Source: Kryptolebias marmoratus (lineage: Eukaryota; Chordata; Actinopteri; Cyprinodontiformes; Rivulidae). Taken from it: a stretch of DNA of 64,000 bases. The notes beneath the pieces were generated by a model. It saw only the letters and a program-made list of their open reading frames with translations. It was not told the origin of the DNA and searched no databases. Below are positions 26,874-45,200 of this stretch, one piece after another. A program made the translations under genes and the position numbers. How positions within the stretch are numbered: the first letter of the stretch is position 1; each line of letters starts with the position of its first letter. Location: positions 14,017,430-14,081,429 of the forward strand of contig NC_051430.1 of assembly GCF_001649575.2 (NCBI RefSeq), written 5' to 3'.

Positions 26874-27454
26874 CAATTCCAACAAAGCTGGGACGTTGTG
26901 TAAAAGCTAAATTAAAACACAATGCAACATTTTACAAAATCTCACAAACCCACGCTTCATTCGCAATGGAACACAGTGGGCATGTGGAATGGTTAAATTA
27001 GGAAACTGGAACATTATTAGGAAGAAAATAAGGTAATGGCGCTGACACATCTCAAAAGAGTTGGGCAGTCCTGACCTCTTTCCAGCAGAGAGCATTTGGC
27101 ACATCATTAAACCAAAAATACAAAAAAAATCCTCCATCAGACAAGAATGGGACAATATTCCTCCAAAACCTCCAGCAGCCGCTCTCCTCAGGTCCTAGAT
27201 GTTTACAGACTGATGGTAAAAGAAGAGGCAAGGCTTCACGGTGGTCAACATGGACCTGACACATCGTCTTTGAGACCTGTTGCTGCCATAAAATTCAAAA
27301 TTACCTTATTTTTTCCTACCTAATGGTACAATTTCTATGTTTAAATATGGATATGTTTACCAGGTTTCAATTGTGAATAAAATACGAGTTTAGGAGACTT
27401 GCAAATCATCACATTTACATTTTACACAACTTCCCAACTTTGTCAAAATTGAAG
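26874..27454. mobile_element. Degenerate non-autonomous DNA-transposon-like element with terminal inverted repeats
   Basis: The left end (CAATTCCAACAAAGCTGGGA, then CGTTGTGTAAAA) and the reverse complement of the right end (CAATTTTGACAAAGTTGGGA, then AGTTGTGTAAAA) match over about 32 bases, giving clear imperfect terminal inverted repeats around a body of about 520 bases. Short open frames on the minus strand inside it may be remnants of a transposon gene, but I recognise no catalytic motif. The terminal sequence is like one seen in many fish genomes; I do not assign it to a superfamily. Confidence 0.75.
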
Positions 27455-28189
27455 TTACATAAACGATTTATGCCTTTCACCTACATCATGACTAAAGATA
27501 CTCCATCAACAATCTCTACTCTTTCTGTCCCAGCACACTGCCTGTTGAAACATGCTTGTGTTGTTCCAGCTGTTCTCCTGCTTTTCTGTGACGGTTCAAG
27601 CTGCAGATTTTTTTTTTAAAAAGTTTATATTTTATCAAACTTTCTGTTTCAAAAGGCCATTTTGTTGGTGCTGCCACTGCCTGTCTGTTTCAGAGGAAAT
27701 CCCTCCTTTGTCTCTCAAGGAAGCTCAGCAAACTGGGATAACCTGAATTTATCATCCGAGCTCAAACAGCTGGAAAACATTTGATTAGGGGGAGTCGCCA
27801 CTAAACGCATTAGTCAACACTTCACATTAGTTATTACCTATGCGCTGGAGATTGCAAAAGCAGCACAGCAAAAGTGTTTCCAGAGCTGTCAATCACTCTG
27901 ACAGAAGTATGGTGCAACACAGAGACACAGAGGGCTCCGGGGGGATCGCTCTGTAAGTGCTCAGCCCCAAAGGATTATGGGCTCTTTATGACTGTATGTG
28001 TGGTTTTGTCTGTGCTCCATATGATGCGCATCTGACGAGGGCGGATCAGACGGGACGGGCGCAGGGACAGGATCTGAGCTCATCTCTTTTACGCTCACCA
28101 AAGAGACTTTAAATAATGAGAACCACTTAGGAACAAAGAGACAAGAATCCCTAAATCATCTTGACGAATTAGAGCCCTAGCCCTAACTC
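27455..28189. other. Intergenic, no gene seen
   Basis: Complex sequence with no recognisable exon or repeat. Confidence 0.4.
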
Positions 28190-28555
28190 CAAAAGTTAGC
28201 CAGTTGCAGCGATTACTTCCTGATAGTTTCATTAAACCATCCAGTGGCTCAGGATATATTTTGCTAACAGGCAGAAATATTCAGTGACAAAATTTTAAAC
28301 ACTGCTCAGAATATGTGTTGGGAATCGGTCCCAGCTACTACCATACCAAACTTCAGGTCGATATCTCTAAAACTGACCGAAATGTAGCTATTTTTTTTTT
28401 AAAAGGTCAGTTTGCTGTGGCAGCCATCTTGAATCAAGTTAACTCTAAAGGTTAATTAGTTGTAGACGAACATCCATTCTTTACTTTCTGAGAGTTTCTT
28501 TAGAATTTGTCCAGTGGGTCAGGAGATATTTTGGCAACACACAAATGCTGTCATG
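28190..28555 (-). repeat. R1 interspersed repeat, antisense head-to-tail dimer
   Basis: Two units in antisense, each ending in a CAGTGG...CAGGAGATATTTTGC-like block (at about 28,245 and 28,515, a spacing of about 268 bases). The middle holds GGCAGCCATCTTGAATCAAG and TTAATTAGTTGTAGACG. A poly-T run interrupts it. Confidence 0.75.
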
Positions 28556-31500
28556 TCCAAACACATGCAAAAACATTATCATCCGCCTTCACCTTTCAGC
28601 AGCGGGTAATAATCAATCCCTAAATATATTTGCTGAAATTTTGCGTAAAGAACAAGAAACACGTCTGCTACTTCTGTTATTCTGGTCTCTTCTCTGCTTA
28701 TGAATAAATATGTTTTGCATTGTTTATTACATGCTTTTTTTAAAGATTTTCTTTCTTCATTATGATGCAAAATATTAACCCCAACTTTTGCTGCTTGTTA
28801 AACACGTTCAAGTTGCACGAAAACATTACTTAGTGAGCGGTGACGCTACCTAATGCGGTATTAACTAAATGGAAGGAGTGTTTTTATGTGTAAGGACCCC
28901 TCCTTGTTAATGAGAAATCCCGTAAAATAAAACCTACACGCTTGTTAATGTTACTTAATAAGCACATCCTCGAATCTATAAATGTTTACGTGACTGCGTC
29001 ATATGAACCCTGCAAGCCATATAACAAGCAAACAACCAAAAACAAAAAAAAAAAAAAAAACCCATCTAGTCGAGTACCAGCCTTGAAAACCTCTAAGATT
29101 CCCTTTTGATTATTGATTCTTTCTGTAAAGATACCTAAAAAAAAAGCAAAGATTAAGACTTAAGAAGAATTCAGCGACTTTTCCAGGTCAAAGGCCACCT
29201 TAACACTGACAAGCAAAATCAAATCACAGCTAAGGAAATGAGCCATGAACATCTGATTGCTCCATACATAATGACCCTTTTTCCAGTTGCTCGGCTCAAG
29301 AATTATTTGATTGAGCGGAGTGCTGACTTCACTGCAAACATGAGCACTGCTTGCACATATTGCCTGTGTGTATAATCAAATCAAGACCACTGACACAAGA
29401 AGTGAACAAATATCTCTTAGTACGCCAGGACAATGGATCTTTGTTCCACAAGAGAGCCCTCAGAAAACTAAACAGACTGACCGAAGGTAGGACACCTCTG
29501 GGGACTGGGAGCCCAGCCTGTGCTCGGCATTAATTGGCTGTGCTTTTATTGGATAATTTAGACAGTAACGAGACTCATTTAGGTTCATTTTGAAAATGAC
29601 AGTAAGCATATGTGCTTTGTCATGGCAACCATGGGAAGAAGTGGCGGAAAAGGAGGGCTCTCGCTTCGGCAGGACTGCCACAGCGAGCGCAGCGCGTTCC
29701 CTGCTTGCAGTTTAACTTCCTTGTGGCCAAAAAGGCAGATCACACGAGTCTGCTGAGTCTGTAGTTTGAAATAATAGCACCACCGGCTAAATACTTCAGG
29801 GTACAGGTCAGCTAAGCTCCCACCCTCGCTCGTATTATTGTCCCACTTCTGTCATGTTCACACCTTGAGTCATCCAGAACTTTAGACCCAGTCATGTAAC
29901 TAAAAACTCCTCTTCTGGGTATGGATGGGAAATTCCCCATACTCAGTGATCATCTGCCGTATAGAAACAAACAAATTTGCTTTTACAGGACATCATCAGC
30001 TGTGAAATCCCTCCTTTAGCTGTAGGATTTACACAGTGGAAAGCAAAGAGACGTGGCCCGAGATTAAAGAGAGAACTACAGTGGGACGACCCGGCGAGAG
30101 GCTCTGTGAACCGAGACTTAAAGACAACAAAGCGTGGGCTTGACTGTGTCCGAAAACCACATGCTGATAAATGGCCTCTCCAAGTCGACAAACTCAGAAA
30201 ACAAGGCCCCTGCTGCACAAGACGCAAACTGCTACCTCTGCCGCTCCAGCAGAATCTGATTACTGGCAAGCCCTGAGGACAGGCAGGTCATTGAGAGCAC
30301 GGAGATGAGCAAACAATAAGATATTATCTGAAGGAATCTTCAGTTTTCCAAAGGAAAATGGTCCCTCTCAGTGTCACATTGACGATAGGATTGTCAACCT
30401 GACACTGAATCAGCCATTTAAGAAGAATGAACACTACGAGCCATTCATGGATACTCACTAAAATAATGAGAGGTCTTTTTTCACCCTTGTTTAAGACATA
30501 TAAAGGGAAGCTCATGCGGCTTTGCGAGACAAGGCCGTGCAGAAACCGGAGCATGCAGCTGACTCAGATGAATATGCCTTTACAGTGATTGGGTGTTGAA
30601 TGAACAATTCCAAAGACTTTTATTCCCCCCCTCTATTCTTTATGTGCATGTAAATAATACACGCGTTTGACTCATTGTATACTGATCTATTGTCATGCGT
30701 GTCTGTGCTTGGAAAACAAAAGAAACAAAAAAAAAACATTTAAAGACAACTTTACTTAAACAAACTGGGTCTAAGTATGCAATATTTGGTTTAAAAATGC
30801 ATGCGGTAAAGTTTTAAAAAAGTATATTTTGTAGTTAGAGCTTTGCTTAACAATCTAACAATCAATTTATGTAATTTTTGTGGACTTTTGCTCTTTTCCA
30901 ACAGCGACATCTTGTGGATGCCTGGCGTCACTAATGTGTTGAAGTCAATTGATAGAGATTTTTAAGTACTAAACTGTCTCCACTTGCAAAATGGATAATT
31001 AGGATTATCTTTGGGTTGATAGTTATGATATTAGAATGGCAATCATTATTTCTGCTATTATGAGGTAGAAAGTTGAAAGAAAATAAAAATTAATAGTTAC
31101 TGAGTGGAATAAACATGCAAGATGTACATCAAAATATGGCTTTTATATATGTATATGGTTGTAACATGTTTAAAAAACTTTAATCATGTATTGTTCGTTT
31201 AACAAAAGTTGCTTAACCTAAATAAATGCTTACTTAACAACCCTTAGAAGAAGTTGATTAAAATCTCTTATTTAACATTTAATCATTCTACCTCTCGTTT
31301 TTATGTATATTTTAAATGGCACAAACACACCATATGTGTTTATTTGTACAAAGCTTTACTCTGTTACACTTTATCCTGGGAAAATTTACCATAAGTTACA
31401 AGTAGGATAATTTACAGTTAGTTTAATAAAGGGTATGAGGTAATGTTTTTGTTGATCTTGTATTGCTGTAGCTTTATTTGTAACTCTGCATTCAATAAAT

Positions 31501-32099
31501 TTTAATCAAATCAAATCAAATGTTGTGCAGTCTCGTCATGTTATTTTGTTGTTAATGACCAGATTTAGTCAAAACTCTAGATTACCCTTAATAATTATGT
31601 AGAAAAGGTGGTTACCGCTGCGATAATCTATTTAAAAAACGTTAAATAAGAATATTTTTGACAGTCAGTTGTGCTAAAAGATGTATTTGAATTCAGTGAT
31701 TACACTGATTAGTGTGTTGCAAACTCAAAACATTAGAAACACTTTTAAGAAAGCTGTGAAAGTGTATACAAAAAGAAAGAAAAAAAGCTTCTATATACAA
31801 TATTTAGAGCTGTCAGCCAAAGGCTGTAAATGTTGGACTAGTTTATCACTGATTAGTTACACATATTTAATCTTTAAGGCTCATTTTACATTATTTTTGA
31901 AGGAACATCAAAACTGTCCTCGCTAAGTATCTGCTTCATCTTATTTTATTTACTTTTAATCTATAGATTTATTAAGGACTGCAAGTGAAAATTAGCCGCA
32001 TGATTTATTTTCACTACCACAAAGAATGATATGCGTTGTATTTCTTTATAAGGGTAAAATAAGCATTTAAAATCAGAAACAAATCACTGAACTTCCATG
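28556..32099. other. Intergenic, AT-rich, no gene seen
   Basis: AT content rises markedly from about 30,600 to 32,000. A stretch at about 29,950-30,280 is complex and non-repetitive, with overlapping open frames on both strands but no protein motif I recognise, and could be a conserved non-coding element. Poly-A runs occur near 29,045 and 30,729. Confidence 0.45.
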
Positions 32100-32439
32100 G
32101 ATATGCAACTTCAGGAAGTCGAATTTGTCGCATCGTGACTCGTGAGTGAAATCTCGCGAGATTACCTGTTCGCTCGTTCGAGGCAATGAGAGAAGAGAGA
32201 GACAGAAAGCAAAATAGCTTGGTTGTTTTGTAGCAGCCTAAAAAAGAAAAGATCAGCTTGTAGCTCACGATTGGATTTGTTGTCTGAGAGCCCACACGCC
32301 CAAACCTGCTTTATGTCGGACGTGATTTCGCAACTGTACGCGGAGTGACATTTAAAAAGTACGCGGCCACAGAACCCAAATTGTATGTCTAAGGTGCTAA
32401 CTGTTAGCTGACAGGCTAGCTAGCATAGCCACTGAAGCA
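32100..32439 (+). promoter_or_regulatory. ube2d4: ube2d4 promoter and 5' UTR
   Basis: This is the sequence just upstream of the ube2d4 start. It contains the palindrome TCTCGCGAGA at 32,152-32,161, a core-promoter-proximal element found at many TATA-less housekeeping promoters, and a nearby GGAAG ETS-like core (32,114-32,118). CpG density increases locally against an AT-rich background. The transcription start is inferred to lie between about 32,170 and 32,400; it is not visible directly. Confidence 0.6.
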
Positions 32440-38351
<5,912 letters not shown>

Positions 38352-40725
38352 GAACACCCAGGGAGATAAAAATGCGAACGAGAACAAAAAGAGCCGCGAC
38401 GGATTTGTAACTTGAGGCAAACGAGCGACTGAGGAGAAAGCAAACAAAAAAAATATTTAAAAAAATAATAAAAAAATAAATAAAAACAACCCACGTTTTT
38501 GAAAAGGAAGTGATACGTTGAGGTACAGTGCCACTTGGCTTTCCGTGTGCTGAGCTGCTACCATGTGCTGCCCTTCATGACGTCTATGGATCTGCAGAGC
38601 AGAACCCGACGGACTTCTTAAAGCACTCCCATACGGAATACTGGAATTTCTTTACAGTCCCCGATGCCACGCCGAGACTGTAAACCACCATCCCTGCTAC
38701 TGCTACCACTGTCATCGTTGCTACTCATCCACTTTATTTTATTTTTTTCCCCATCTTCTCATTGAGTCAGGATATATTTGCGTTACAAAGATGCTAACTG
38801 TTCGGTTTAGGAGACTCGCTCTCCCTTCATTTCCGAGGTACGAGCTGTGCCCACTGGATGTTTTTGTTATTACTGTACTTCCATGTATTTAGTGGCCTTT
38901 CTGTGTTACATTTTTTTTTTTTTAGTACGTGTGCAATTGAGGCAGAATGTTCCCTGTTGAAAACAACAACGCCATCACCAGCGGGTTATCTGTTGGCACT
39001 AACTGTCTCTACCCCGAAACAATGTGAAATGCTTCAAAGGAAAGAAAAAAAAAAGAAGAAGAAGAAGATAGGTCTCTGTTGTCCGCTGTGAGTGAAATCG
39101 AAGCAGTATTATGACAGTTTGGAAGACACTGGAGAGCTGCTGTTCACGCTCAGACTCCATTCGCTGAATGTTCGTTTCCCTTTCCTCACACAACGCTGTC
39201 GTTCGCCTTCCAAACCTTATTAATATCCATCAATCACTCGTGTTTTTTTTGTTGTTGTTGTTTTTTAGAGTGCACAAAATCCTACTGTCAGTTATTAGTG
39301 TTGTGTAGCTATAAACACAGCTGCTCTTTGGCAGTAAAGCGTAGCCGTGTGCCATCTCAGCGCAGTTTCTCAGGAACCCAACCAGTTTGTGAAACCACCT
39401 GGCCATTCATCATCAGCTCTTCGAATATAGTTTTGCATTTCTGTTCATCGGGAAACCACCTACAAAACAAAACAAAACAATTAGTTGCGTTGAGAACATT
39501 TACATGCTGTGTAAAAGTACTGTTGCGTTTTGTTTTCTCTCCCCTCCCCCCAAGCGTCTTCGTGACCGTTTCTCACCGAGCTCCAGGATTTTAGGACGTT
39601 TTTAGAAGGCATGGCGACCATCTCCGCGCTGTCATTTCCTCGTTGTGAAACGGCTTCTCTGTCTTCAGGTGTCTCTCGCACTGAAACCAGAAAGTTTGAG
39701 TTTTTGCGAGAACCCCCCCCCCATCCTTTTTAAAAAAAAAAAAAAAAGTGGCGAGCACGTGGTTGCTTAACATGAACAAGATTTGCCATGACAGTTGAAT
39801 TTGCTTTAAAGAAGTGGTTTAAAACTGTTTTTTTATGTTCATATTCCTTAGTTGGTCTGCAAACTTTAATTTTATTTTGAATTCATTAACACTGACAGTA
39901 AAACCTTCTCTTGTCCGAGTGATACGTTTGTGACCTTGTATTTTGTTGAAAACTTTAGTTTTAGGCTCCCCCCGCCCTCTCCCTTATTTGTGTAACAAAA
40001 TGAATATGATTGTAATATTTCATAATGTCATAACTAATATTTCATTGTGACTACAGGAAAAGGTAGATAGGAGAAGTTGTGCTTTGTGAAGTTGTCTCGC
40101 TGTGCTGATGCTGCCAATTTAAAGGGAAGAATCGGATATTACAAGGGGAACAAAATTCTAACAGTGGGGCATTATTGAATTGATTCATCTGAAACCGTGC
40201 TCAGCTGAGCGTTAGCGTTGATAGACAGCTAGTCCGGACCCTGCGTCCGTCGCCGTTTCTTCATCGGACATCTTTGCACACCTTCCAGCCCCGTCCCTCG
40301 TTCGGTGCGCTCAGTAGAGTTTTTGTTTTTCGGCAGCTTGGCACGCCTTGCACTCCGGGGAACCTTCTCGCAGCCATTTTCCAGATATCAGGGATCTCAT
40401 CGCAATTCATCCGCCTAACACCTCAGACTAAAAAAATTTTCTAGCCTTAACCCTCATCTTTTTTTTTTTTGTATAGCGGATGTGTAATAAAAGTGTGTAA
40501 CTTTGCTGTCATGACGGCGACCCCAAATGGGGCCGCTCGCTTCGTTAACATCTGAAACCTGCTTGAACAGCATCGGCACGTTTGGCTTCGATGGAAGGAG
40601 GAACCAGCCTTCATGCATCCTAAAAACATGTGGAGTAAACGTGCTTCATCTGCCACCGTGAACCTAAACAAGACAACTAATGACCTTGTTATAACATGAG
40701 AATAAAGCTCATCTTGGTTTATTGC
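38352..40725 (+). other. ube2d4: ube2d4 3' UTR
   Basis: It runs from the stop codon to a poly(A) signal AATAAA at 40,701-40,706; an earlier possible signal is at 40,486-40,491. No coding exon is seen inside. It includes several A- and T-homopolymers and a C-run near 39,713-39,722. The extent is inferred from the signals and not from transcript data. Confidence 0.6.
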
Positions 40726-40884
40726 TGTCTGTCCTTATTTTCTGGCTGGAGAATCGAGCCGGACTAAGAGCAGCTGCTTTTGAATTAGAAATAACGAATC
40801 ATTAATCTGCTGAATACGCTAAAAGTACTACATAATGAAAAGCCTGTTAGCTGTAGGTGTTAATGCAGCAATTGCTCTATGAGT

Positions 40885-40935
40885 GTTGTTAAAATTCAGT
40901 GGTTTGTGAGATATTTTGCTAACAGATATGGGCAA
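40885..40935 (-). repeat. R1 fragment
   Basis: Only the CAGTGGTTTGTGAGATATTT / TGCTAACAGA end of an R1 unit is recognisable, between ube2d4 and dbnl. Confidence 0.5.
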
Positions 40936-41339
40936 AAACAGCAACATCTTGGCCTTTAGTCAGTGGGTGATAATTGCTGAATGAATCTGTGGAGCGCTCT
41001 ATTTAAAAGGCTTTAAAATTCAAGCTGGAGTTAATAACCTGGCCCAGATATAAAATTTACAGCAATTACAAAAACTATAAACTGAACACCTGAGTTGTAG
41101 CTGCTTTTAACAACTAGGGGGTTCTTTAAAAAGTTTGTGCCCGCGGGCCCGTTTTTTTGGAGCGCCTCTGAATACCTGTTAACTCCAGGGTGCGTTTGAT
41201 AAACACACTTGTACAAGACGTTTGTGCGGTGCCAACTAGAATATTCGGTGCGTACGAATATATAAAGCACAGCCTGCTTTCTCAAGCGACAAACTGGCGT
41301 TTTTTAAGTAATTATTAGCACATAAGAGTGTGTGATTTA

Positions 41340-41535
41340 CATTAAAGTCGCCAGTTATTAAAGTGTGTACACAAGACCCGCGCTTCCGGAGTGTCACGCC
41401 GAACGAAATGCAGGACGCCTCGGCTGAGACGTAGCCACAAGCGTCCCGCAGCTGAAAGTAAAGCGTCAGCGGCTCTCCTCCTGCAGGAAGGGCGCAGTCC
41501 GGAGAGCTAGCTGGTTAGGTGTGTGCAACGAAACG
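41340..41535 (+). promoter_or_regulatory. dbnl: dbnl promoter and 5' UTR
   Basis: A CpG-containing segment directly upstream of the dbnl start, with an ETS-type CTTCCGGA at 41,383-41,390. There is no obvious TATA box near the start. Only about 0.8 kb separates the ube2d4 poly(A) signal from the dbnl start codon, so the two genes are closely spaced in tandem. Confidence 0.5.
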
Positions 41536-42131
41536 ATGGCTGTGAACCTCAGTAAAAACGGCCCTGCGTTAACAGCCGCCTATAAAGAAGTAGTAGACGA
41601 AAAATCCAACACAAATTGGTGAGTGGCGGACATTTTTTTGAAGCAAGCGTTAGCTTTATGGGAGAGGGCTGGTCAAGCTAGTGTTTGCTAGCTTTGAGTC
41701 AGCTTTGCAAGTTAACCTTACATGTTGTCTAAACTTGAACCGTAGCCCCCAAATTAAGGATTTTCGGAAGGGTTTCTTCTCGAGGGAGCAGTAGCGTCAG
41801 GTTAAGACAGCTTTTTGTTGTCACGGGAGTCTATTTTTATTTTTATTTTTCTAAAACATTCCCTTAACATGCAACGATGGAGGACATGCTAACATAATCA
41901 TAATAATGTAGGTGGTAACGTGATTGTTAATTAGCTTCTTAATGGGATAAGTTAGTAACTAAAAGTGCTTCACGTGTATTTATAGCTTTTGTTGAGAGAT
42001 ATAACGGAATGAGAAAAAAAGCTACACCACTTCCTGGTAAGAGAGCAGAGGTTAAACATGACTAAATATGTTGCAGTGTAATTCACACACTTCCTCTTTA
42101 GGTTAGCCATTGTTACAGAAGTGTCACCATG

Positions 42132-42229
<98 letters not shown>

Positions 42230-45200
42230 TTCTGTGCAAACCCTGTAAGTGAAAGCTTCAGTGTTTAATTGTGACCTGAATTAATTAAACCAAAGGAGCC
42301 ATACTTAGGCAGTCCTCCTGGGTCGGTCTTCACTGTCTGTGGAAATGTCTCTTCACCCAGTTTCAGGCATTTCAGACCGCTTTTACTAGCTCAGAAACAT
42401 CTTCTTGTTTTTGATGTAGTTTGTATCCAAAGTGTGCTGACAGGGGGACAGTAAGGAGGGCAGTAAAGGAGTGATCTTGCCCTGGTAATCTCGGGGTGAG
42501 CGAGCTCTTAGTTCTTAGTCCTCGGCGTACGAATAGGAAGTAAGTGTGCTGTCAAAGCTGCACGCATCCTGTCCTGCAGTCACGACTGTGAGGATTGTTG
42601 CTCCCGGGGCTGATCTTCGTTTTCAGGCAAAAAGACAAAAACAAAAACGATTTACAGCTCAGGGTGAGATTTGACCGTAGCTGGACGCTTTCTGTTGGAT
42701 CCGAGCCGGAGCAGGTTTATCGAAATCTGATGTGACGCTAAATCCTACAGCTTCCCTATTTGTCCATCTTTATTTTGAAGTCGAGCACAGACTTGGAGCT
42801 CGAATCAGCTGACTTTCATTTATACCACGTCACGTAAAAAGTCATTCTGCAGACAAGACGAGTTGGATTCAGATAGGCTCTTACTAGTCATTAAAAATTG
42901 GGTGCTGAATAAATAAAAAAATCATTAAAAAGCAATCGAAGTTCATTTAATATTTGATCAGACCGAGAGCAAAGCAGCCCGTGATGATTACAGATTAAAA
43001 CTGCAGCAATATTTACACTATTTTACTTCCCCTTTAAAATTCACCGTGATCAGGGCTGAAGTGTCACACACACTTGAAATAAGTTTACAAAACATCACTA
43101 GTTGAGCGAGAAGTGTTGCGTCTTTAGTGTTGTCCTGTAACCACTCTAATCTGGTGTTTTGTTTTTTCTTTCTTTCAGGGCCTTGTTCACCTACGAGGGG
43201 AACAGCAATGACATCCGCCTGGCTGAAAAAGGAGGTGAATACACGAGTGGATATTATTGTCGTTAAGTCAAAGGCGCTGACGCGATCTCATCAGACGTGT
43301 GCGCGAATCGGACACCGTCAGCACGCAGGCGCAGTGCCAAAAAACCAGCACAAAAGAAATGCTTGCCTCGGCTTTTTTAGCCCGTCGCTTGGAAAGCATG
43401 CCCGCGGTTGCACAACAAACCACAGCGGCCGTTTAACTTTTCCACACTGTTTGTGTCTCAGATGGAGGACTGGAGGAGCTGGTCGAGGAGCTCAACAGCG
43501 GAAAAGTGATGTACGCTTTCTGCCGGGTCCAGGATCCCAACTCTGGGCTGCCCAAATATGTCCTCATTAACTGGGTTAGCTGCTGCGCTCGTCCATCCTC
43601 CGTTTGATTAACTCCTCTGCGGCGGCATGCGCTTCAGACTGTCTTTGTTTTTTGTTTTTCTGTTTTAGACGGGAGAAGGGGTCAAAGACGCCAGGAAGGG
43701 AATATGTGCGAATCACGTCAGCTCCATAGCCAATTTCCTGAAGGTAACAATGAGCTGGGCTTAAAGAACCATGAGTCTTTACAGTCTTAGAGGGAAAAAA
43801 TGTTTTTATTTTGGTTTTCTGTGTTATTCAGCATGAAGGTATTTTAACTAAGCAAGCAGCTTGGCTACCTGTAAGGCTTCAGTGAACACACTCTGTTAGG
43901 ACCTGCACTTTTTGCAGAGAATACAGTAAAAACCATCACCAAGTACTGTGAATCAAATGGAGGCTGCATTTATTTATTTGCCAAGTTTGTGTCAGACATT
44001 TCCTCTTGCATTTGTTTGTGTTCGCTTAATCCCCTCACGCCAAAATCAAACCAATAAAAGCGGTTGCGCCATCCTGATTTGTATGGCAGCTGGCAAACGG
44101 TGGTGCCTTTACATTTCCAACTTCAGCTCACGTAAAACGCAGCTGATGAATGGAGTTTGGAGTTACGCAGCCAGTTACATGACCGGGAATAATTTCTCGT
44201 TTCATTTGTGGCGAGTGAAGTGAAGTGAAATTTATTTATACAGCACTTTTCAGCAACAAGGCGATTCAAAGTGCTTTACAACACAGAAAGGTCACATTCA
44301 GCTTTTTAATTGCATTAACTCAAACCTTAACTAAGAGCCGGATAACCAGTTGATTCTGTACATGAGTGTAGGGTCAAGTCTTCAGCAATTAGCGTTTGTC
44401 TGTATAAGGCTTTTTTTTTTGTGTGTGTGTTATTTTCTGTGTTTTAGGGGGCTCACGTCACAGTGAATGCCAGAGCAGACGAAGACGTGGAGCCCGACGC
44501 GATCATGGAGAAGGTGGCCAAAGCGTCGGGAGCGAACTACAGCTTCCACAAGGAAACCGCCAGCCGCTTCCAGGACAGTGGTCCTCAGGGGCCCGTGGTA
44601 TGCACAGCCTTCTGCTTATCTTTGACAACATGAGAGCTGTGGGGAGTGTTTCTAATTAGGCTCCTCAAAGATCTCCTGAAAATGCAGCGGAAATGTTTTT
44701 TCTGTTTTTAGAAAGTTGGAGTGTGCAAAAAGCCAACAAAAAGTTGGTTTTTTTTTTTACATGTGTGAAAAGGCTGCCCTTATAATGAGCTGAATTTGGT
44801 AAATTTTCTGCTCATTATTTAATCTGAAGCTTTGTTTTATGAAACAAGACATAGTTGAGCTTTATCAGTCTTCAGACACTGCACCATTACTTGTAATGAA
44901 AAGCGAGGGAACCCACCCATCAGAGGGTTTTCATAATAAAAGTATTGCAGGATTCAAGTAGCTCAGCTTAGGCTATACCACTGTGTTTTTCTGTGCCTTC
45001 ATGCTGACACACTCATAGTCAGTAGTCTTCTCTTCTCGCAGGGCTCGGTGTACCAGAAGACCAACGCTATGTCAGAAATCAGGAAGACCAATAAGGACAA
45101 CTTCTGGGCACAGGCAGAGGTGCGCTGACAGAACTCCAGACACCCACAGGGTGCAGTTAGACATTCCTGAGAACGTCCGTCTGAAATCGTGTATTAGTGT

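Noticed and set aside
32014..32295. Minus-strand 93-codon frame at the ube2d4 promoter, possible divergent gene
   Set aside because: No recognisable motif, mostly AT-rich composition, and it overlaps the promoter palindrome; no poly(A) or splice context was found.
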